Below the pieces are notes generated by a model. That model did not search any database. It worked only from the letters and a program-made list of their open reading frames with translations, and had not been told where the DNA came from. Shown here piece after piece: positions 1-11,784 of a stretch of DNA of 64,000 nucleotides (positions are counted from its first letter, which is position 1; every line of letters begins with the position of its first letter). Origin of the DNA: Persicaria tinctoria (taxonomy: Eukaryota; Streptophyta; Magnoliopsida; Caryophyllales; Polygonaceae); NCBI GenBank assembly GCA_037127255.1, contig JBANSL010000004.1, positions 7,006,001-7,070,000 of the forward strand, in the 5' to 3' direction. The translations under genes were made by a program, and so were the position numbers.

Positions 1-3000
1 CCTGTCGACAGGATCATAAAGCATCTTCTTGAGGCGAGAAACTCCTTTGTCGACGATCAAAGGGATTTTTGGTTTAGCTCTGAGATCGAACAACTCTATC
101 TGGCTTGCAGTGACATCTTCTTGAAAGAGTCGAGTCTTCTGGAGCTTAAAGCTCCTATTAAGATTGCAGGTACCCTTTCTCTTTACTCCTTCCGATCCTC
201 CTTGCTTCTTTGTTTTCTTTGTACTCTGGTTGTTTAGGTAAAGGAAATCATAATTAATTAAGAAACAAAAAAAAAACAAAAAAAAAGGGAAGCATTTTAA
301 ATAAATGTTTTTTATTTGGTTTGTTGTCCAAGAATTTGCATAAGATCAAAATAGATTTAGGCTATATATTGCTTTATAGATGAAGCAAATTAAACCCTCT
401 TTTGGTATAATTATCAACATACATCCATTTGTTTGGGTAATTAATGTACCGTACCATATATATGCTTTGCAGATCAGATGCAATATAGATTAATATTCCT
501 TCTCCCTGAACCAAATTTGCCCCACATGAAAACCAGATTTGCCTGTAAAGGGCAACTAGATTTACCCCTAAGGATAACTAGGGGCAGACTAATAGATACA
601 AATATTCTTGAACTTGCTACAAGATACAAATTACTTAATTAGCAGGCGATTTGATGGTAGTCTCTTCGTCTGAACCCTTTAGTACGTGATGACAGCATCT
701 CTAAGTTACACAACGTGATCGTCAATTGTGCCTTCTCTTCTAAAGTGGCCATCTCGGCGCCTTTGCCCGGCCTGCCTGATAGCTCCCCCATACGGCATAT
801 ATATTGTTTCAATAAAGCTTGCATCTTGATCTGCTAGAGACCGAAACTATGAAGATTTTATTGCAAATCAGATCAAAGATTCAATCTTGAAGATGAAGAA
901 AATAAGAACAGAGAGGAAGGTTTTGCGGGGAAAAGATGAAGCGGCATTTTTTCATTGATTCTGAATTTTCATGTATGAGTAAACGACTCAAAACGCTCGG
1001 CCTAATATAACCAATAAACTATTTCTCTCTGTGAACTTGCCAATTGATGTTTAAAGCAAACATCTTTTCTGATCACTAGCTAGATTACAAACCCTAAAAC
1101 CGAGCTATGATACCAGTTTGTTGTGATGGATGCATGGTGAGAAAGTATAAATATTTAAACAAAAAAGATCGAGACACATAAATTTGGTTTACAAAATTGG
1201 CCACATCAACACTGAGAGATGAGAGATAAACCAGATGTGGTGAACAAGATATGTCATGCCTCTAGTGTATGACGGACATAATCCTACTAGGATAGATCTA
1301 TCAATAAGGTACAGATAGATAAGCTCATTTCTATCTAAATTGGGTCTATTAAAAAGTCCGAACCTGCCCCAATTAGGGTGGCCTAGTGGTGTGGAGCAAG
1401 GGCCGTTATGAAGGTCTCGAGTTCGATCCCTGCCTTCACCCCTTTCTTTGGATGAAAATCCAAGGTTTGCCTTACTCTCTACTACTGTGTCGAGTCGGTC
1501 GGCGCAAACCGGTTTACCTGGTACGTGACTCTTCCGTCAGAGTGATTGAGATGGCAGCTGCGCCCCCTAGTGACCTCCCCTAGTGGAAAGTTTGTTGTAT
1601 GTTATGATCTGTTTAGTACAAGACCAAATTCTATCACATGTTGTTAGTATTGTTAGCTGGTTCGAAATGCCTAGTTATAGACTATTATATATGATTTTGA
1701 TTATGTTGAAGATGTGGATAGTATGAGATTTATATGACGGATTATATATGTCTCCACTCTTGGTGGTTCTTTTGTTAGTTGGAAGGCTACCCTGCAATCT
1801 ATATATATATGAGGACTTTGTCTACTATGGAAGCAGATGATTAGCAGAGTAGATGACTAAGTCTTGACCAATTTTCGATCAACGGTTGTAACTGAATTAA
1901 CTACCACTACGCCAGATGGCCTTTCGGGCGACGGACCGAAGTCGTCGCCTGAAAGGTGTTTTTCGCCCTCTGACAACTCAGGCGACGAACTTTTCGGCGC
2001 CTGAGTTGTGGTCGGGTGACTTTCATCCTTCCACCATTCAGTCGACGAGCATATGTATGTTCGTCGGTGGAGTGAACTCAGGCGACGGAAAAAGTGTTCG
2101 TCGACTGATGATGTTGTCAGAGGCCAAGGGCCATCCAGACCCGCCCAAAGGCCCATTCTGACAGACGTCATTCGGATACCTGTTCGGGCGACCGATCTTG
2201 AGCAAAGTTCGTCGCCTGAATTTATTCCGTCGCCTGAGTACAGTTCAGCCGACGAACATTGAGGTTTTCTGGTCGGCTGAACATGGGTTGGAGGCGGTTT
2301 GGGCCTCCCAACGTTCAGGCGACGGGCCTTAGTAAGTTCGTCGCCCGAACCTGATTCAGGCGACGAACCTTTTGAGGTCCGTCGAGCGAGATGCAATCTG
2401 GCGTAGTGTACCCTATTATATAAAAATACTTATATAGTTAGATCATTCTTCTTTATAGATCGACAACTTTAGTACTTAAAAGAAAGTGATCTTTCAGGCA
2501 GGCTTGTAGATCGGTGATGAAAGAGTATTTATGGCCTTGCCTTTATAAATGTGTGCTTAATTTTTTGTTCATTAATTTGCCTTGTAGTTTAATTTGTATG
2601 TACGTAGGGCTAATATCGAATAACTGGTTATATATTGATGAATTGCAGGTGACCTTCATGGTCAGTTTGATACTCTCCTGTCAATTTTTGAACATGATGG
2701 ACTCGGTTCACTTCCTCCTCGGTCAAATTACTTGTTCTTGGGCAATCATGGTGACAGGATAGGATTTAGATGTAACTTCAAAGTCTTCAAGACAGTCACG
2801 CTTCTTCTTGCACTCAAGATTAAATATCCCAAGAATATTTTTCTGTTGAGGGGGAGCCATGACGGTGCACAAAAACGTATAATCGCTGATGAGCACGAAT
2901 GGGACGACCCACTTCCGCTCTACGAAAGTGTCAATAACTGTCTCAGTTGCTTGCCTGTAGCTGCTCTAATCAATAGTAAGATCATTTGTGCACACGGTGG

Positions 3001-4503
3001 TCTTTCACCATACCTGCATGATTTGGATCAGATAAGGCGTATCGAGAGACCCTGCAGAGATGTACCGTCATCAGGTTTGCTTCGTGACCTCATTGGGTCA
3101 CATTCATATGAGGCGACGTCGAAGGTGGATCATTATGCTGAGGTGGTGAATCGTCTAAACCAGGGTTTACGCCTAATCTGTTGTGATCATAATGATGAGG
3201 TATTCTTACAAAAGGATTGATTTTTTTCTTCTTTATATTAGCAGTTGTAAAGATTGATTGAGTTGATATACATTGTTGATTTTGTTGTACGTGACGGATA
3301 TGAGAAGGAACAGAAATTTTGTTTTTTTTTTTTATTTCAGGGAGGTTATAGAGTTTTGCCTGGGCAGGGACTTGTTACTATATGTTCAGGATCCCGAATG
3401 TTTTTGCCTGGGCAGGGATCAAGACTCCCTAAAGTTAGTGCTATGATGAGGGTTGATGCACAATTGATGTACTCCTTCCGAAATCTACACTCTAAGAATC
3501 AAATGTGGAAACCTTGCGTCGAACAACAACAATCAAATTTGCCTCCAGAAAAGGTACGTACGTAGATGCTAATTCTTCTTATATATATATATATATATGC
3601 ATATGTTGATGTATGCAAGCTAGTAGAACTTAATATGCGCGCCCTTTCCATATACTTGAGCTAGCCTTGCCCTTCTGGAGTCATTCGGAGACGTTTCAAG
3701 TATACGAGTGCTTTTGCTGGTTTTAAGGTAATTTTTCTAGAAAGGGAATATGCACTATATATCTAAGACAAATGGTTGAATCCTTCACCTATTCTTCTTC
3801 TAGCTTCTCTTTATCAAGAACATGTATAATGATGCATCATTTGTCAGTGAGTAGCTTGCAAGGATACGAATCTAACACGCTCGATCTTTCCATTTACAAA
3901 AATGCTTGCTGAATGGATGAATAAGTCGAACTCTGAAATTAGTACAACCAAGTCTGAGAGCTCACCACCTACCATCAAACCGGAAGACAAAACTATACTA
4001 GTGTGTCCCCAGAGTTCAAGGTAACTGTTCTACACAAAGAAACACATTAATTATTTTGTGAAACATGATCAAAATAAAATTATAATATATTATTTGTAAA
4101 ATAACATCATTTGTACGTTGTCATATATATTATGTATAATGCATCATTTGTTATAGCAGGACTAGTACTCCAACAAATTATAGGAACAACCATGGAAGTC
4201 ATGACGACATTGGTGGAACTGAGTCTGAGAGCAAACAACAAAGAACCCATCCTGCCACGATTGCTTTCGATCCAACAACAAACCTGTATAGGAGGAAGAA
4301 CCCTGGGGTCAAGGTGATTATATATATTTTGAAGCTATTTGTGGTACAGATATATATGAACAAATTTAAGTAAAACACTATGTTTATATGTTTCTATATA
4401 TATATATATATGATGATATCATTACTTAATTGCATCTTTTAAGTTTTAATTGTCTTGACACACCGATCTTTCTATGCAGCGATTTCTCGGTGCTAGGGTA
4501 TGA
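1..4503 (+). CDS. PP1-type serine/threonine phosphatase-like gene, 5' partial, degenerate active site
   Basis: Seven exons can be joined in one open frame: 1-169, 2649-3199, 3341-3553, 3665-3727, 3863-4020, 4160-4313 and 4480-4503, with GT/AG junctions and matching phases (444 codons including the stop; the start lies outside the window). The small exons 3665-3727 and 3863-4020 are the least certain. The product follows protein phosphatase 1 order: ELKAPIKIAGDLHGQ, then LKIKYPKNIFLLRG, AHGGLSP and MMRVDAQLMYSF. Metal and phosphate residues are altered: GDYVDRG reads GNHGDRI, RGNHE reads RGSHD, RAHQ reads CDHN, and the segment with the second catalytic Arg is missing. A short motif LPGQG is duplicated in exon 3. 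The tail beyond the phosphatase fold is Ser/Thr/Asn-rich and unlike canonical PP1. Known: PP1 dephosphorylates Ser/Thr using two metal ions. Inferred: a catalytically weak or dead paralogue or a young pseudogene. Confidence 0.72.
1371..1615 (+). mobile_element. Au-like tRNA-derived SINE in PP1 intron
   Basis: The 5' part has an A-box-like GGTGGCCTAGTGGTG near 1377 and a B-box-like GGTCTCGAGTTCGATCCC at 1413-1430, the internal RNA polymerase III promoter arrangement of tRNA-derived SINEs. A body with GGTTTACCTGGTACGTGAC follows, and the unit fades out in a T/G-rich tail (TTTGTTGTATG) near 1600, as in plant Au SINEs. It lies inside the 2.5-kb first intron of the PP1-like gene. The short open frame across it is not a gene. 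Exact ends and TSD were not resolved. Confidence 0.6.
1905..2408. mobile_element. Non-autonomous CACTA (En/Spm-type) element
   Basis: The 504-bp element begins CACTACGCCAGAT and ends with the exact inverted copy ATCTGGCGTAGTG. It is flanked by a 3-bp target duplication TAC (1902-1904 and 2409-2411), as expected for the CACTA superfamily. The interior is packed with direct and inverted copies of a subterminal motif close to TTCAGGCGACGAA / TTCGTCGCCTGAA, probably transposase-binding repeats. Open frames on both strands here arise from these GC-rich repeats. It sits in the first intron of the PP1-like gene. Confidence 0.9.
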
Positions 4504-4923
4504 TCGAGCTTGAGATGTATGATGTATTGAGAGAGTAAAATGGTGCCACTCTAGAGCTACATTGGAATGATTGACTTGATCCAGCTTTTGGTTTTTATAA
4601 AAATACGCAGATTTAATTAGCCTGGTTAAAGACTAATTATCCAAGCTGGGATCAACAAGTAGAGAGAATGAGGGATGAAGAGGAAGGAACTGAGATGGGA
4701 AAACAAAGTGAACATTTCTCTCATTCAGTTCGAATCTCGGATATGGCCGCTCTTTATTTACAAATTCAAGGAAAAAACTTGTTCTGTACAAGAGTGAATT
4801 AGCTATTTTTAGAGCTACATACAACACTGGTGCAAGTTGTTCCATCAATCAGTTGAGATTAAAAACTTCTAACAACTTGGCTAAGAAGAAAGAAACTGGC
4901 GTCGTCAGCTCGATTTTTTTAAT
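4504..4923. other. Intergenic, no feature seen
   Basis: This stretch runs from the end of the PP1-like gene to the next MITE. It is AT-rich. An open frame on the minus strand (4633-4848) shows no recognisable domain and is probably chance. Confidence 0.5.
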
Positions 4924-4931
4924 ATCTAGAT

Positions 4932-5141
4932 CAGGGGCGGATCCTAAACCGTCATTCCGGTGATACTTTGAAGGTAAAATTTTCATCCTTTCGAGAATGT
5001 TTAAGGGTAAAAAAAATAATTTCTTTTGTAATATTTTTTTTCCGGTTGGGGATGTTTGAGAGAAAATATTAAGAAATTAACACTAAAAAAAAAAATTTGG
5101 ATACTTGAGCATCCCCAATGATACACATAAATCCGCCCCTG
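4932..5141. mobile_element. hAT-type MITE, 210 bp
   Basis: Terminal inverted repeats CAGGGGCGGAT and ATCCGCCCCTG are flanked by a perfect 8-bp duplication ATCTAGAT (4924-4931 and 5142-5149), the hAT signature. There is no coding capacity. A larger relative with the same end sequence lies at 55445-55789. Confidence 0.9.
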
Positions 5142-5339
5142 ATCTAGATTTGAAAAAAGGTTATATCTATTTAACATGCACACGACAAATTAATTAACTC
5201 ATTTCATAAGAATGAAAAAACAACAAAGCAAAGAACTGAAATATCACAATTTAACCTACTATCACTGGTGATAGTATTTAAAAAAAATGCTTTCATTTAA
5301 AGAAATCTTGCACAAGGTGCGGGTTACTATACTAGTAAT

Positions 5340-5520
5340 TTAGTGTCGTAGAGAGTGAAGTAGGGTTGTTATATGAACTGAATAGCTCGAGATTAGTTCG
5401 AAAAAGCTCGACTCGAGCTCGCTCACTTATTTAAACAAGCCAAGTTTGAACAAATTTTTAAGCTCGGTCGCAAACTCGGCTCATTCGTATAGAGGGAGAG
5501 TTTGACCATCTCGAACCCAA
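5340..5520. repeat. Dispersed repeat rich in AGCTCGA/CTCGAG
   Basis: The segment contains AGCTCGACTCGAGCTCG followed by a stretch resembling AAACAAGCCAAGTTTGAAC. A diverged copy with the same order occurs at about 51655-51985. It is an old dispersed repeat; family and ends were not determined. Confidence 0.45.
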
Positions 5521-7009
5521 TGGTGGCTGCATGATTTTATAAAAGGGTGGAATATTTGTTTCGGGAAAGAAAAAATTGGTATCTATAAAAAATTATCGGA
5601 AATTTCGCGTGGTACCCTCGAGGTATTGGGTTTTTCGCGTGGTGTACAAAAGTTTAGCCTATTTCGCCCGGTGCCCCTGAGTTTATAACAAATTTCGCAT
5701 CGTGCCCTTGTCGCGTTATTAGTAACAGCAGGCAAGAGTCTCCGTTATTTTTTTAATTGAAAAAAGAAACAAAAATCTGAAAGGAAGGGAGAAAGAAGAA
5801 GTCGACCCAGAGGAGGCGACAAAGGGGTGGAGGAGCATACAGCAAGGTGGCGACACAATGGAGGAGGAGGCCGCATCCTGTCGCCCTCACCGAACCGAAT
5901 CTGCTGGAAGAGGGTGGTGCGAGATTGCCAGGTTTGTCTGAGTCTCTGAGACTTCGAATCCCTTTTCGAAAATTAGGGTTTAGTGTGAAATTAGGTTGCA
6001 ATTCGAGTTTTGGGTTGTAAGTTTTTGAATTTTAGTTTGGAATTTGGGGTTTTTGAGATTGCCATGAATTTGGGGTTTCAGATTCAAGTTCAGGGTCTGT
6101 TTTCAACTTTGGTGCATAAAACATCATTGCTCCTGTGTCACTCTGAGTTAATTGAAATTGGACGGTTTCCAACTCTAAATTAATGGAAAGGGGGAGTTCT
6201 AACTCTACGAGTTTCAGTCAATCACTATCTTACTTCTCTATGTGATGCGAGTTAATTTGCAAAAAATCGTGTTCTCCACTTGATTTATATGCAGTTTGTT
6301 ATGTTCTCTACTCAATTGTATGCTGGTTTTTTGTGGAGTTAAGGTTTTTTGTTTTGTTACAGGTGAAAATTACAAAATCTTAAATTTGTTGACATTGGAA
6401 TTTGGGAGATTCGAATTTGAGGGTTTTGAATTTGGGTTCTTTAGTTGTTATTGATTGGAAATTCAGTAGAATTTGTTTAGAAATTTGTTTTTTTGGCTAA
6501 TAATGGTTGAATATGTGTAGAATATGATATTGTTTTTGGTTGTTTATTATTCTAGCACTTGAGTGGCTTGTAGATTTCTTCTTTTGTAATGAAAATATGG
6601 TGTTTTTGCTTGTCGCTTCTAAAGTTTGATTTCCTTTCTCCTTAATACTTAAACTCTGTTAGAGGCAAAAAACATTTTTGTTTTGTTTGTTCATGGTTGA
6701 TTTTACTTGTATACTTGGCATTTTATCCATGTTTATCTTTAGCTTCAGCCTTCCGGAAGATCTTGGGTATGGCAGGGCAGACAAGCAAGACCGTTTAGGT
6801 TGCATGGGCTGATGGGCATATACTTAAGATATAATTTTGTTGATTTGATGTTACAAGATAGATAGTAGAAACACATAGAACTAGTGGTGAAAGTTCATAT
6901 ATATGAAGTTAATTTGATGAAGTGTTTACTAGCTTCTAGTCACAATGATCATTGCTTTGCCCTAATGATTGTCATATTTGTATGCTCTTATTCTACTTGA
7001 CAAAATTAA

Positions 7010-7080
7010 AGCCTATTAGCTCAAATGGTAGAGCAATGTGCTTATGCATAAAGATGCGGGTTCAAATCCCGTATAGGCTA
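7010..7080 (+). other. tRNA-like sequence inside the MULE
   Basis: The acceptor halves AGCCTAT (7010-7016) and ATAGGCT (7073-7079) pair over 7 bp. D-stem GCTC/GAGC, T-stem GCGGG/CCCGT and T-loop TTCAAAT are present. The anticodon stem does not pair well, so this is more likely a tRNA-derived relic than a working gene. It forms an inverted pair with 7444-7515. Confidence 0.6.
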
Positions 7081-7443
7081 ATCTCAACTATTGTTCAACG
7101 TCATACCTCATGAATGATTTTTAGAGTTTTTAAGTATGACCCTCTTGTATCTTATTTATGTTGTAAGCCATGACAGCAAGGTGTCCCTGAGGTTACTGAA
7201 AATTAACTATAACCCATGATGACAACAAACAGAAACGAGTTCAGCTGTAAGCCATGACAACCATGAAAAATTAACTATGACCCTCTTGCATCTTATTTAA
7301 TGTTGTTATGACCTGTGATGGTTGTGAAGGAGAGCTATTTTTTCAACCTCTAATTCTCATCTTATGAAAAATTAGCAAGCACTTGGTTACTTAAATTTTA
7401 AAACAACTACACATAACCATATATATAGACTATGAGATTTCAA

Positions 7444-7515
7444 AGCCTATGAGGGATTTGAACCCACATCTTTATGCGTAACCACGCATTGCTCTCCCAT
7501 TTGAGCTAATAGGCT
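7444..7515 (-). other. tRNA-like sequence, inverted partner
   Basis: On the minus strand the acceptor arm AGCCTAT/ATAGGCT, D-stem GCTC/GAGC, an anticodon-position hairpin ATGCG/CGCAT with a 6-nt loop, and a T-arm with TTCAAAT can be drawn. One T-stem mismatch and the short loop argue against a functional tRNA. Confidence 0.55.
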
Positions 7516-8804
7516 TGAAAATTATTAGATATAAATTAATCAGACACAGGAAAAAAACTACAAATAACCATGTATAGATCATGAGATTTAAAACCAAATT
7601 GAGTTTTTTGAAAACCTGTTTACAGAGCTCTCTCCACCAAAGCTACAAACTCCTGAGTCATTTAGACACAAATGCATTGAGATGATTTGAAATTTAGTGG
7701 AAAATAAAATATTCGGTTAATAACAAGCAAGTCAAACTAACAACAATTATATGCATCCCAACGATTCCCAAGTGAGGTTCCCCTCAACACCAGCAGAAAA
7801 TCAAGTGAGATTCCCTTCTAATTAACAAAAAGAAAATATCCAGTTTCAACACCATCAAAAGTAGCCACAACAACAGCAAAAAATCAAGTGAGGTTCCCTT
7901 CTCGTTTGATTTTCAACCCAAACGATATGAGTACTGATACATTTTCATGTTTTGTTTGTGCCATCCTGTACATCTAAAAATCTTGAAGGACTTACCTGTG
8001 TAACTTCTGTTTATAAATGTTATATACACAAAAGCTTCTAGGTTGATGTTGAACCCAATACGAGGATTTTCGAAAATGCCCAATTATAGGCAAACAAAAT
8101 CCCTAATTCGAAAATACATATACAACACAAGTCCCAAAATTCCAACCTTAAAAATCCTAATTGGGACCAATACAATCCCTAAAATTAAAGCTAAATCAGT
8201 AAAGCCCTAAAGATGGGATTTTGGATTTGTAATTTGAGGCAAATTAACGAACAACTAGAATCCCTAAATCAGTAATACCTTTGGGGAATTATCCGTCGCC
8301 TGGGATGCTTGTTACATTGATAAGATTCGCAGTCGTTGGTGCTGTCCCTCTTCTTGTCTGTCCCTCCGGCGTTAGCAACCCAAAACTCGAATTGCAACCC
8401 AATTTCACACTAAACCCTAATTTTCGAAAAGGGGTTCGAAGTCTCAGAGACTCAGACATACCTGGAAATCTCGCACCACCCTCTTCCAACAGATTCGATT
8501 CGGTGCGGGCGACACGATGCGACCTCCTCCTCCATTGTGTCGCCACCTTGCTGTATGCTCCTCCACCCCTTTGTCGCCTCCTCTGGGTCGACTTCTTCTT
8601 TCTCCCTTCCTTTCAGATTTTTGTTTCTTTTTTCAATTAAACAAATAACGGAGACTCTCGCCTGCTGCTACTATTAACGGGACAAGGGCACGATGCGAAA
8701 TTTGTTATAAACTCAGGGGTACCGGGCGAAATAGGCTAAACTATTGTACACCATGCGAAAAACTCAATACCTCGAGGTACCACGCGAAATTTCCGAAAAA
8801 TTAT

Positions 8805-9312
8805 TTACAAAAATATTTTTAAAAATGGTAAATTGTAATTTAAATATGATATTTTTGATGAAAAATTAATAGAATTTTTTAGTGCAGAAATGTCTGCCTA
8901 CATGATGAATAGTTTTTAATTATGGTAAAAAAAAAATTATGGAAAATGGCATGAAATTCAATCAAGAAGAAACTAATTTCGGTAAACGAATTTTCTATCA
9001 TAAGATAAGATCCTAAATTTATAAATTTGTTTAAACTTTTAAATTTTTTTTTTTATTTTTAATATTTTGATTCTTAGGGTCACTTACCTTCTTAAAAAGC
9101 GAAAATAGTTTTTGGTCGACGAAAATGGCCAACAAACAACCATCTTTGCACGGTCCGTCCGGGTTCGTCTCCCATGATTCCCCATCAACCCTAATTTAAA
9201 ATTACAAATTGCCATTTTAAACACTCCATCAACCTATTTTTAATTATTTATTCCATTATCCCTTGCGTTGGATACCCGACAATCCGCCTACCTCCAACCC
9301 TCTAGATCCTTC
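8805..9312. other. AT-rich intergenic sequence upstream of Aux/IAA
   Basis: No gene or repeat with clear ends was seen between the MULE and the proximal Aux/IAA promoter. I saw no canonical TGTCTC auxin response element here by eye. Confidence 0.4.
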
Positions 9313-9360
9313 CACGTGTCATCATCCTCACCGTCCAAATCTCCCGCCCCTTTATATTTT
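9313..9360 (+). promoter_or_regulatory. Putative Aux/IAA core promoter: G-box and TATA
   Basis: A perfect G-box CACGTG (9313-9318, context CCACGTGTC) lies about 40 bp upstream of a TATA-like TTTATATTTT (9351-9360). The start codon is 217 bp further on, leaving a 5' leader of roughly 190 bp. G-boxes bind bZIP and bHLH factors; use here is inferred from position only. Confidence 0.5.
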
Positions 9361-9576
9361 TATCCCACTTTTATTCCAACTAAACCCAATCTCCTCCTTC
9401 CTCCCCGCTCTGAAAACCCCAAAACCAGTTCGATTCCTCACGCTTTCAGTCAACTCGAAATCGAACTGAAAAATCAGACCGAGACCGAAAATTCGCGACA
9501 GTTCCCTGCATAGAGGCTTAAAAGGAAGTAGTAGAACACGAAATTTGCCGGATCGAGCGAGAATTAGGACGAAGAG

Positions 9577-11009
9577 ATGATAAATGTGGAGACGATCAAC
9601 TTCGAGGAGACGGAGTTGCGCTTGGGGCTACCAGGTGGAGGAGGCCTCATCAGAAAAGAAGGCTACGATTCCAACAGGAAAAGAGAATTTTGTGAGACTG
9701 AAGCTTTCGATCTGAAGCTTAATTTGTCTTCGACGGCTTCCACTACCACGTCCGCTGCAACGTCGGTGCGAGATGCCGGTGCCGAACAGTGCGAGATGGT
9801 GAAGGAGATGCCCGATCTTCCTCGCCCTATCGCCGAACACGCTAAGCCTCCGGCCAAGTAAGTCGAATTTAGATTCAATCTCTATTCTGTTTCGTGAATC
9901 AAAACCGGTACATAACAAATCTGACTCGAACTTCACACGACGAGCTTAGGAATCGGAGTATTAGATATTTTGTTTTAATTTTAATTGTTGATATTGGTTT
10001 CGGTGCAAAAAAGCAAAGTCATCTTTCACTGATCTGGTTGGCTGTCTGGTAGACAATGGAGATTTACGAATCACACCGAATCTCTCCCAACAGCTTTTTT
10101 GTATACTTTCAAAAAGAAAAAGCCAGTAAACCTGCACCTCTGCATTTTTACTTAATTTAATCCCTCTTATACAAAAGTTGTACAAAATTATAAACTTAGG
10201 TAAAAGAAATTAGCAATTGGTGAATTTGATTGCAAGAAAATGTGAGTAACGATCGATCTTGTAAAACTATTCAATGATAGGGCACAAGTTGTGGGATGGC
10301 CACCAGTCCGATCCTTCCGAAAGAACATCATGACCGTCCAAAAGGCAAACGCCAAGGACGAGTCAACTGAGAAGACCGCGGCAGTTAGCAGCACCGCTAG
10401 TAGCGTGGCGTTCGTGAAGGTTAGCATGGATGGCGCACCTTACTTGCGTAAGGTGGACTTGAAGATGTACAAAAGCTATCAAGAACTCTCCGACGCCCTC
10501 ACCAAGATGTTCAGTTCCTTCACTATTGGTATATTACACATTCACTTTATTTTCATGAACACTGAAAGGAATGTTTATACTGAACTTATCGTTTTTCGCA
10601 TGAAGGAAACTGTGGATCTCAAGGAACTAAAGATTTCATGAGCGAGAGCAAGCTGGTCGATCTTCTCAACGGTTCAGAGTATGTACCGACGTATGAAGAC
10701 AAGGACGGTGACTGGATGCTTGTTGGCGACGTTCCTTGGGAGTAAGTCGTCGCTCTTAAAATGTGACGGATCTACTTGTACATGTTTGATTAACATTAGT
10801 TTTGCATTGCCATATCAGGATGTTTGTTGATTCGTGCAAGCGGTTGAGGATCATGAAAGGGTCAGAAGCCATTGGACTTGGTTAGTACTTTAAAGCTACC
10901 AAGTTATAAGCTAATGTTTAATGTGAAAACTAACATATAACATATATATGTTTGATCATATCCAATTGCAGCTCCAAGGGCAGTTGAGAAATGCAAGAGC
11001 AGAAGCTAG
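9577..11009 (+). CDS. Aux/IAA auxin-responsive repressor (IAA7/14/16/17-like)
   Basis: Five exons join in frame: 9577-9857, 10281-10528, 10606-10741, 10819-10880 and 10972-11009, coding 254 residues. Domain I is [10 protein letters not shown] (about residues 11-20), the LxLxL motif that recruits TOPLESS. Domain II, the TIR1/AFB degron, reads [12 protein letters not shown] just after the first intron. Domains III/IV (PB1) include [30 protein letters not shown] and the end [19 protein letters not shown]. The protein is a nuclear repressor that binds ARF transcription factors and is degraded on auxin perception. Intron positions match the family and no lesion is visible, so this is probably functional. 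The C-terminus and length fit the IAA7/14/16/17 group; orthology to one member is not claimed. Confidence 0.95.
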
Positions 11010-11775
11010 ACCAATAATCACAAGAGGGTTTTGTACGACCACCCCCAAGATGTAAAATTTGCACGTCGTGATCGTTCTACGTTTGAATTTTTAGAGTTGA
11101 TCAACGGCAGACCGGCTCGACGAAGGGATCGAGCATGATGTCTGGATCGATCTGTTTGTACTCGTTTCCTTTTAGCTTCAATGTATGAAGAAAATCGGTC
11201 TTGTATTGTTGTTAAACCAAATACATATTTATACTTGATTTGGAGAATTTGTTGCAATATGCCAATGTGTAAGTGTAACAACGTTCATAATTACATGAGG
11301 AATTTCATAAGTAAGCCAAAACTGGTATTAAAACTAACAACAATTAAAAAGTTTTTAGCTTTTTAAAATGTGTGTTAAAAAGTGAAGTAATTTATATTTT
11401 AAATTGTACTATATTGAAAAAATGATTCTCCAAGATTATTATTCCGCATTTTGCTCCCCACTATTGAGATTCAGTTCGACTTTAGAATTGTTAATATGTT
11501 AGCTAAGAGATGCTTTTCATGATTGATTTGATTTCCACTCTGTTTTTGTGTCTTCTTTGTTATAATTAAATACTGCAATAAAAAAATATGTATACCAACA
11601 TTATGGTCCAGACTCCAGAGGGATGGAATAGCATGATTTATGGATCTTGTTGGGGAGAGGTGGACCATATGATTCCTTCATCCATGATTAAACTGTGTCC
11701 ATTAGCTTCTTTTATAATATTATGGATGCATTAGCTAGTTATATTATATTGATCATCAAGTGTCATCAACCTACA
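11010..11775. other. Aux/IAA 3' flank, no feature seen
   Basis: AT-rich sequence containing the presumed 3' UTR. Minus-strand open frames here have no recognisable domain. Confidence 0.4.
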
Positions 11776-11784
11776 TTGCTCAAT

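Larger units (their letters stand above)
5597..8795. mobile_element. Complete non-autonomous Mutator-like element with ~420-bp TIRs
   Basis: Ends CGGAAATTTCGCG and CGCGAAATTTCCG open inverted repeats of about 420 bp (5597-6018 and 8378-8795). The 9-bp duplication AAAAATTAT is exact (5588-5596 and 8796-8804), the Mutator size. The arms are similar enough that mirror-image open frames of about 80 residues appear in both (5753-6001 minus, 8281-8640 plus); these are TIR sequence, not a gene. The interior holds no transposase but has two tRNA-like sequences in inverted orientation (7010-7080 and 7444-7515). No captured protein-coding exon was recognised. Confidence 0.92.

Noticed and set aside
1857..2396. 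179-residue minus-strand open frame
   Set aside because: It covers the CACTA element and its repeats; composition is dictated by the CGTCGCCTGAA motifs.
8281..8640. 119-residue plus-strand open frame with a near-identical partner at 5753-6001 minus
   Set aside because: The conservation is explained by the inverted repeats of one MULE, not by a duplicated gene.
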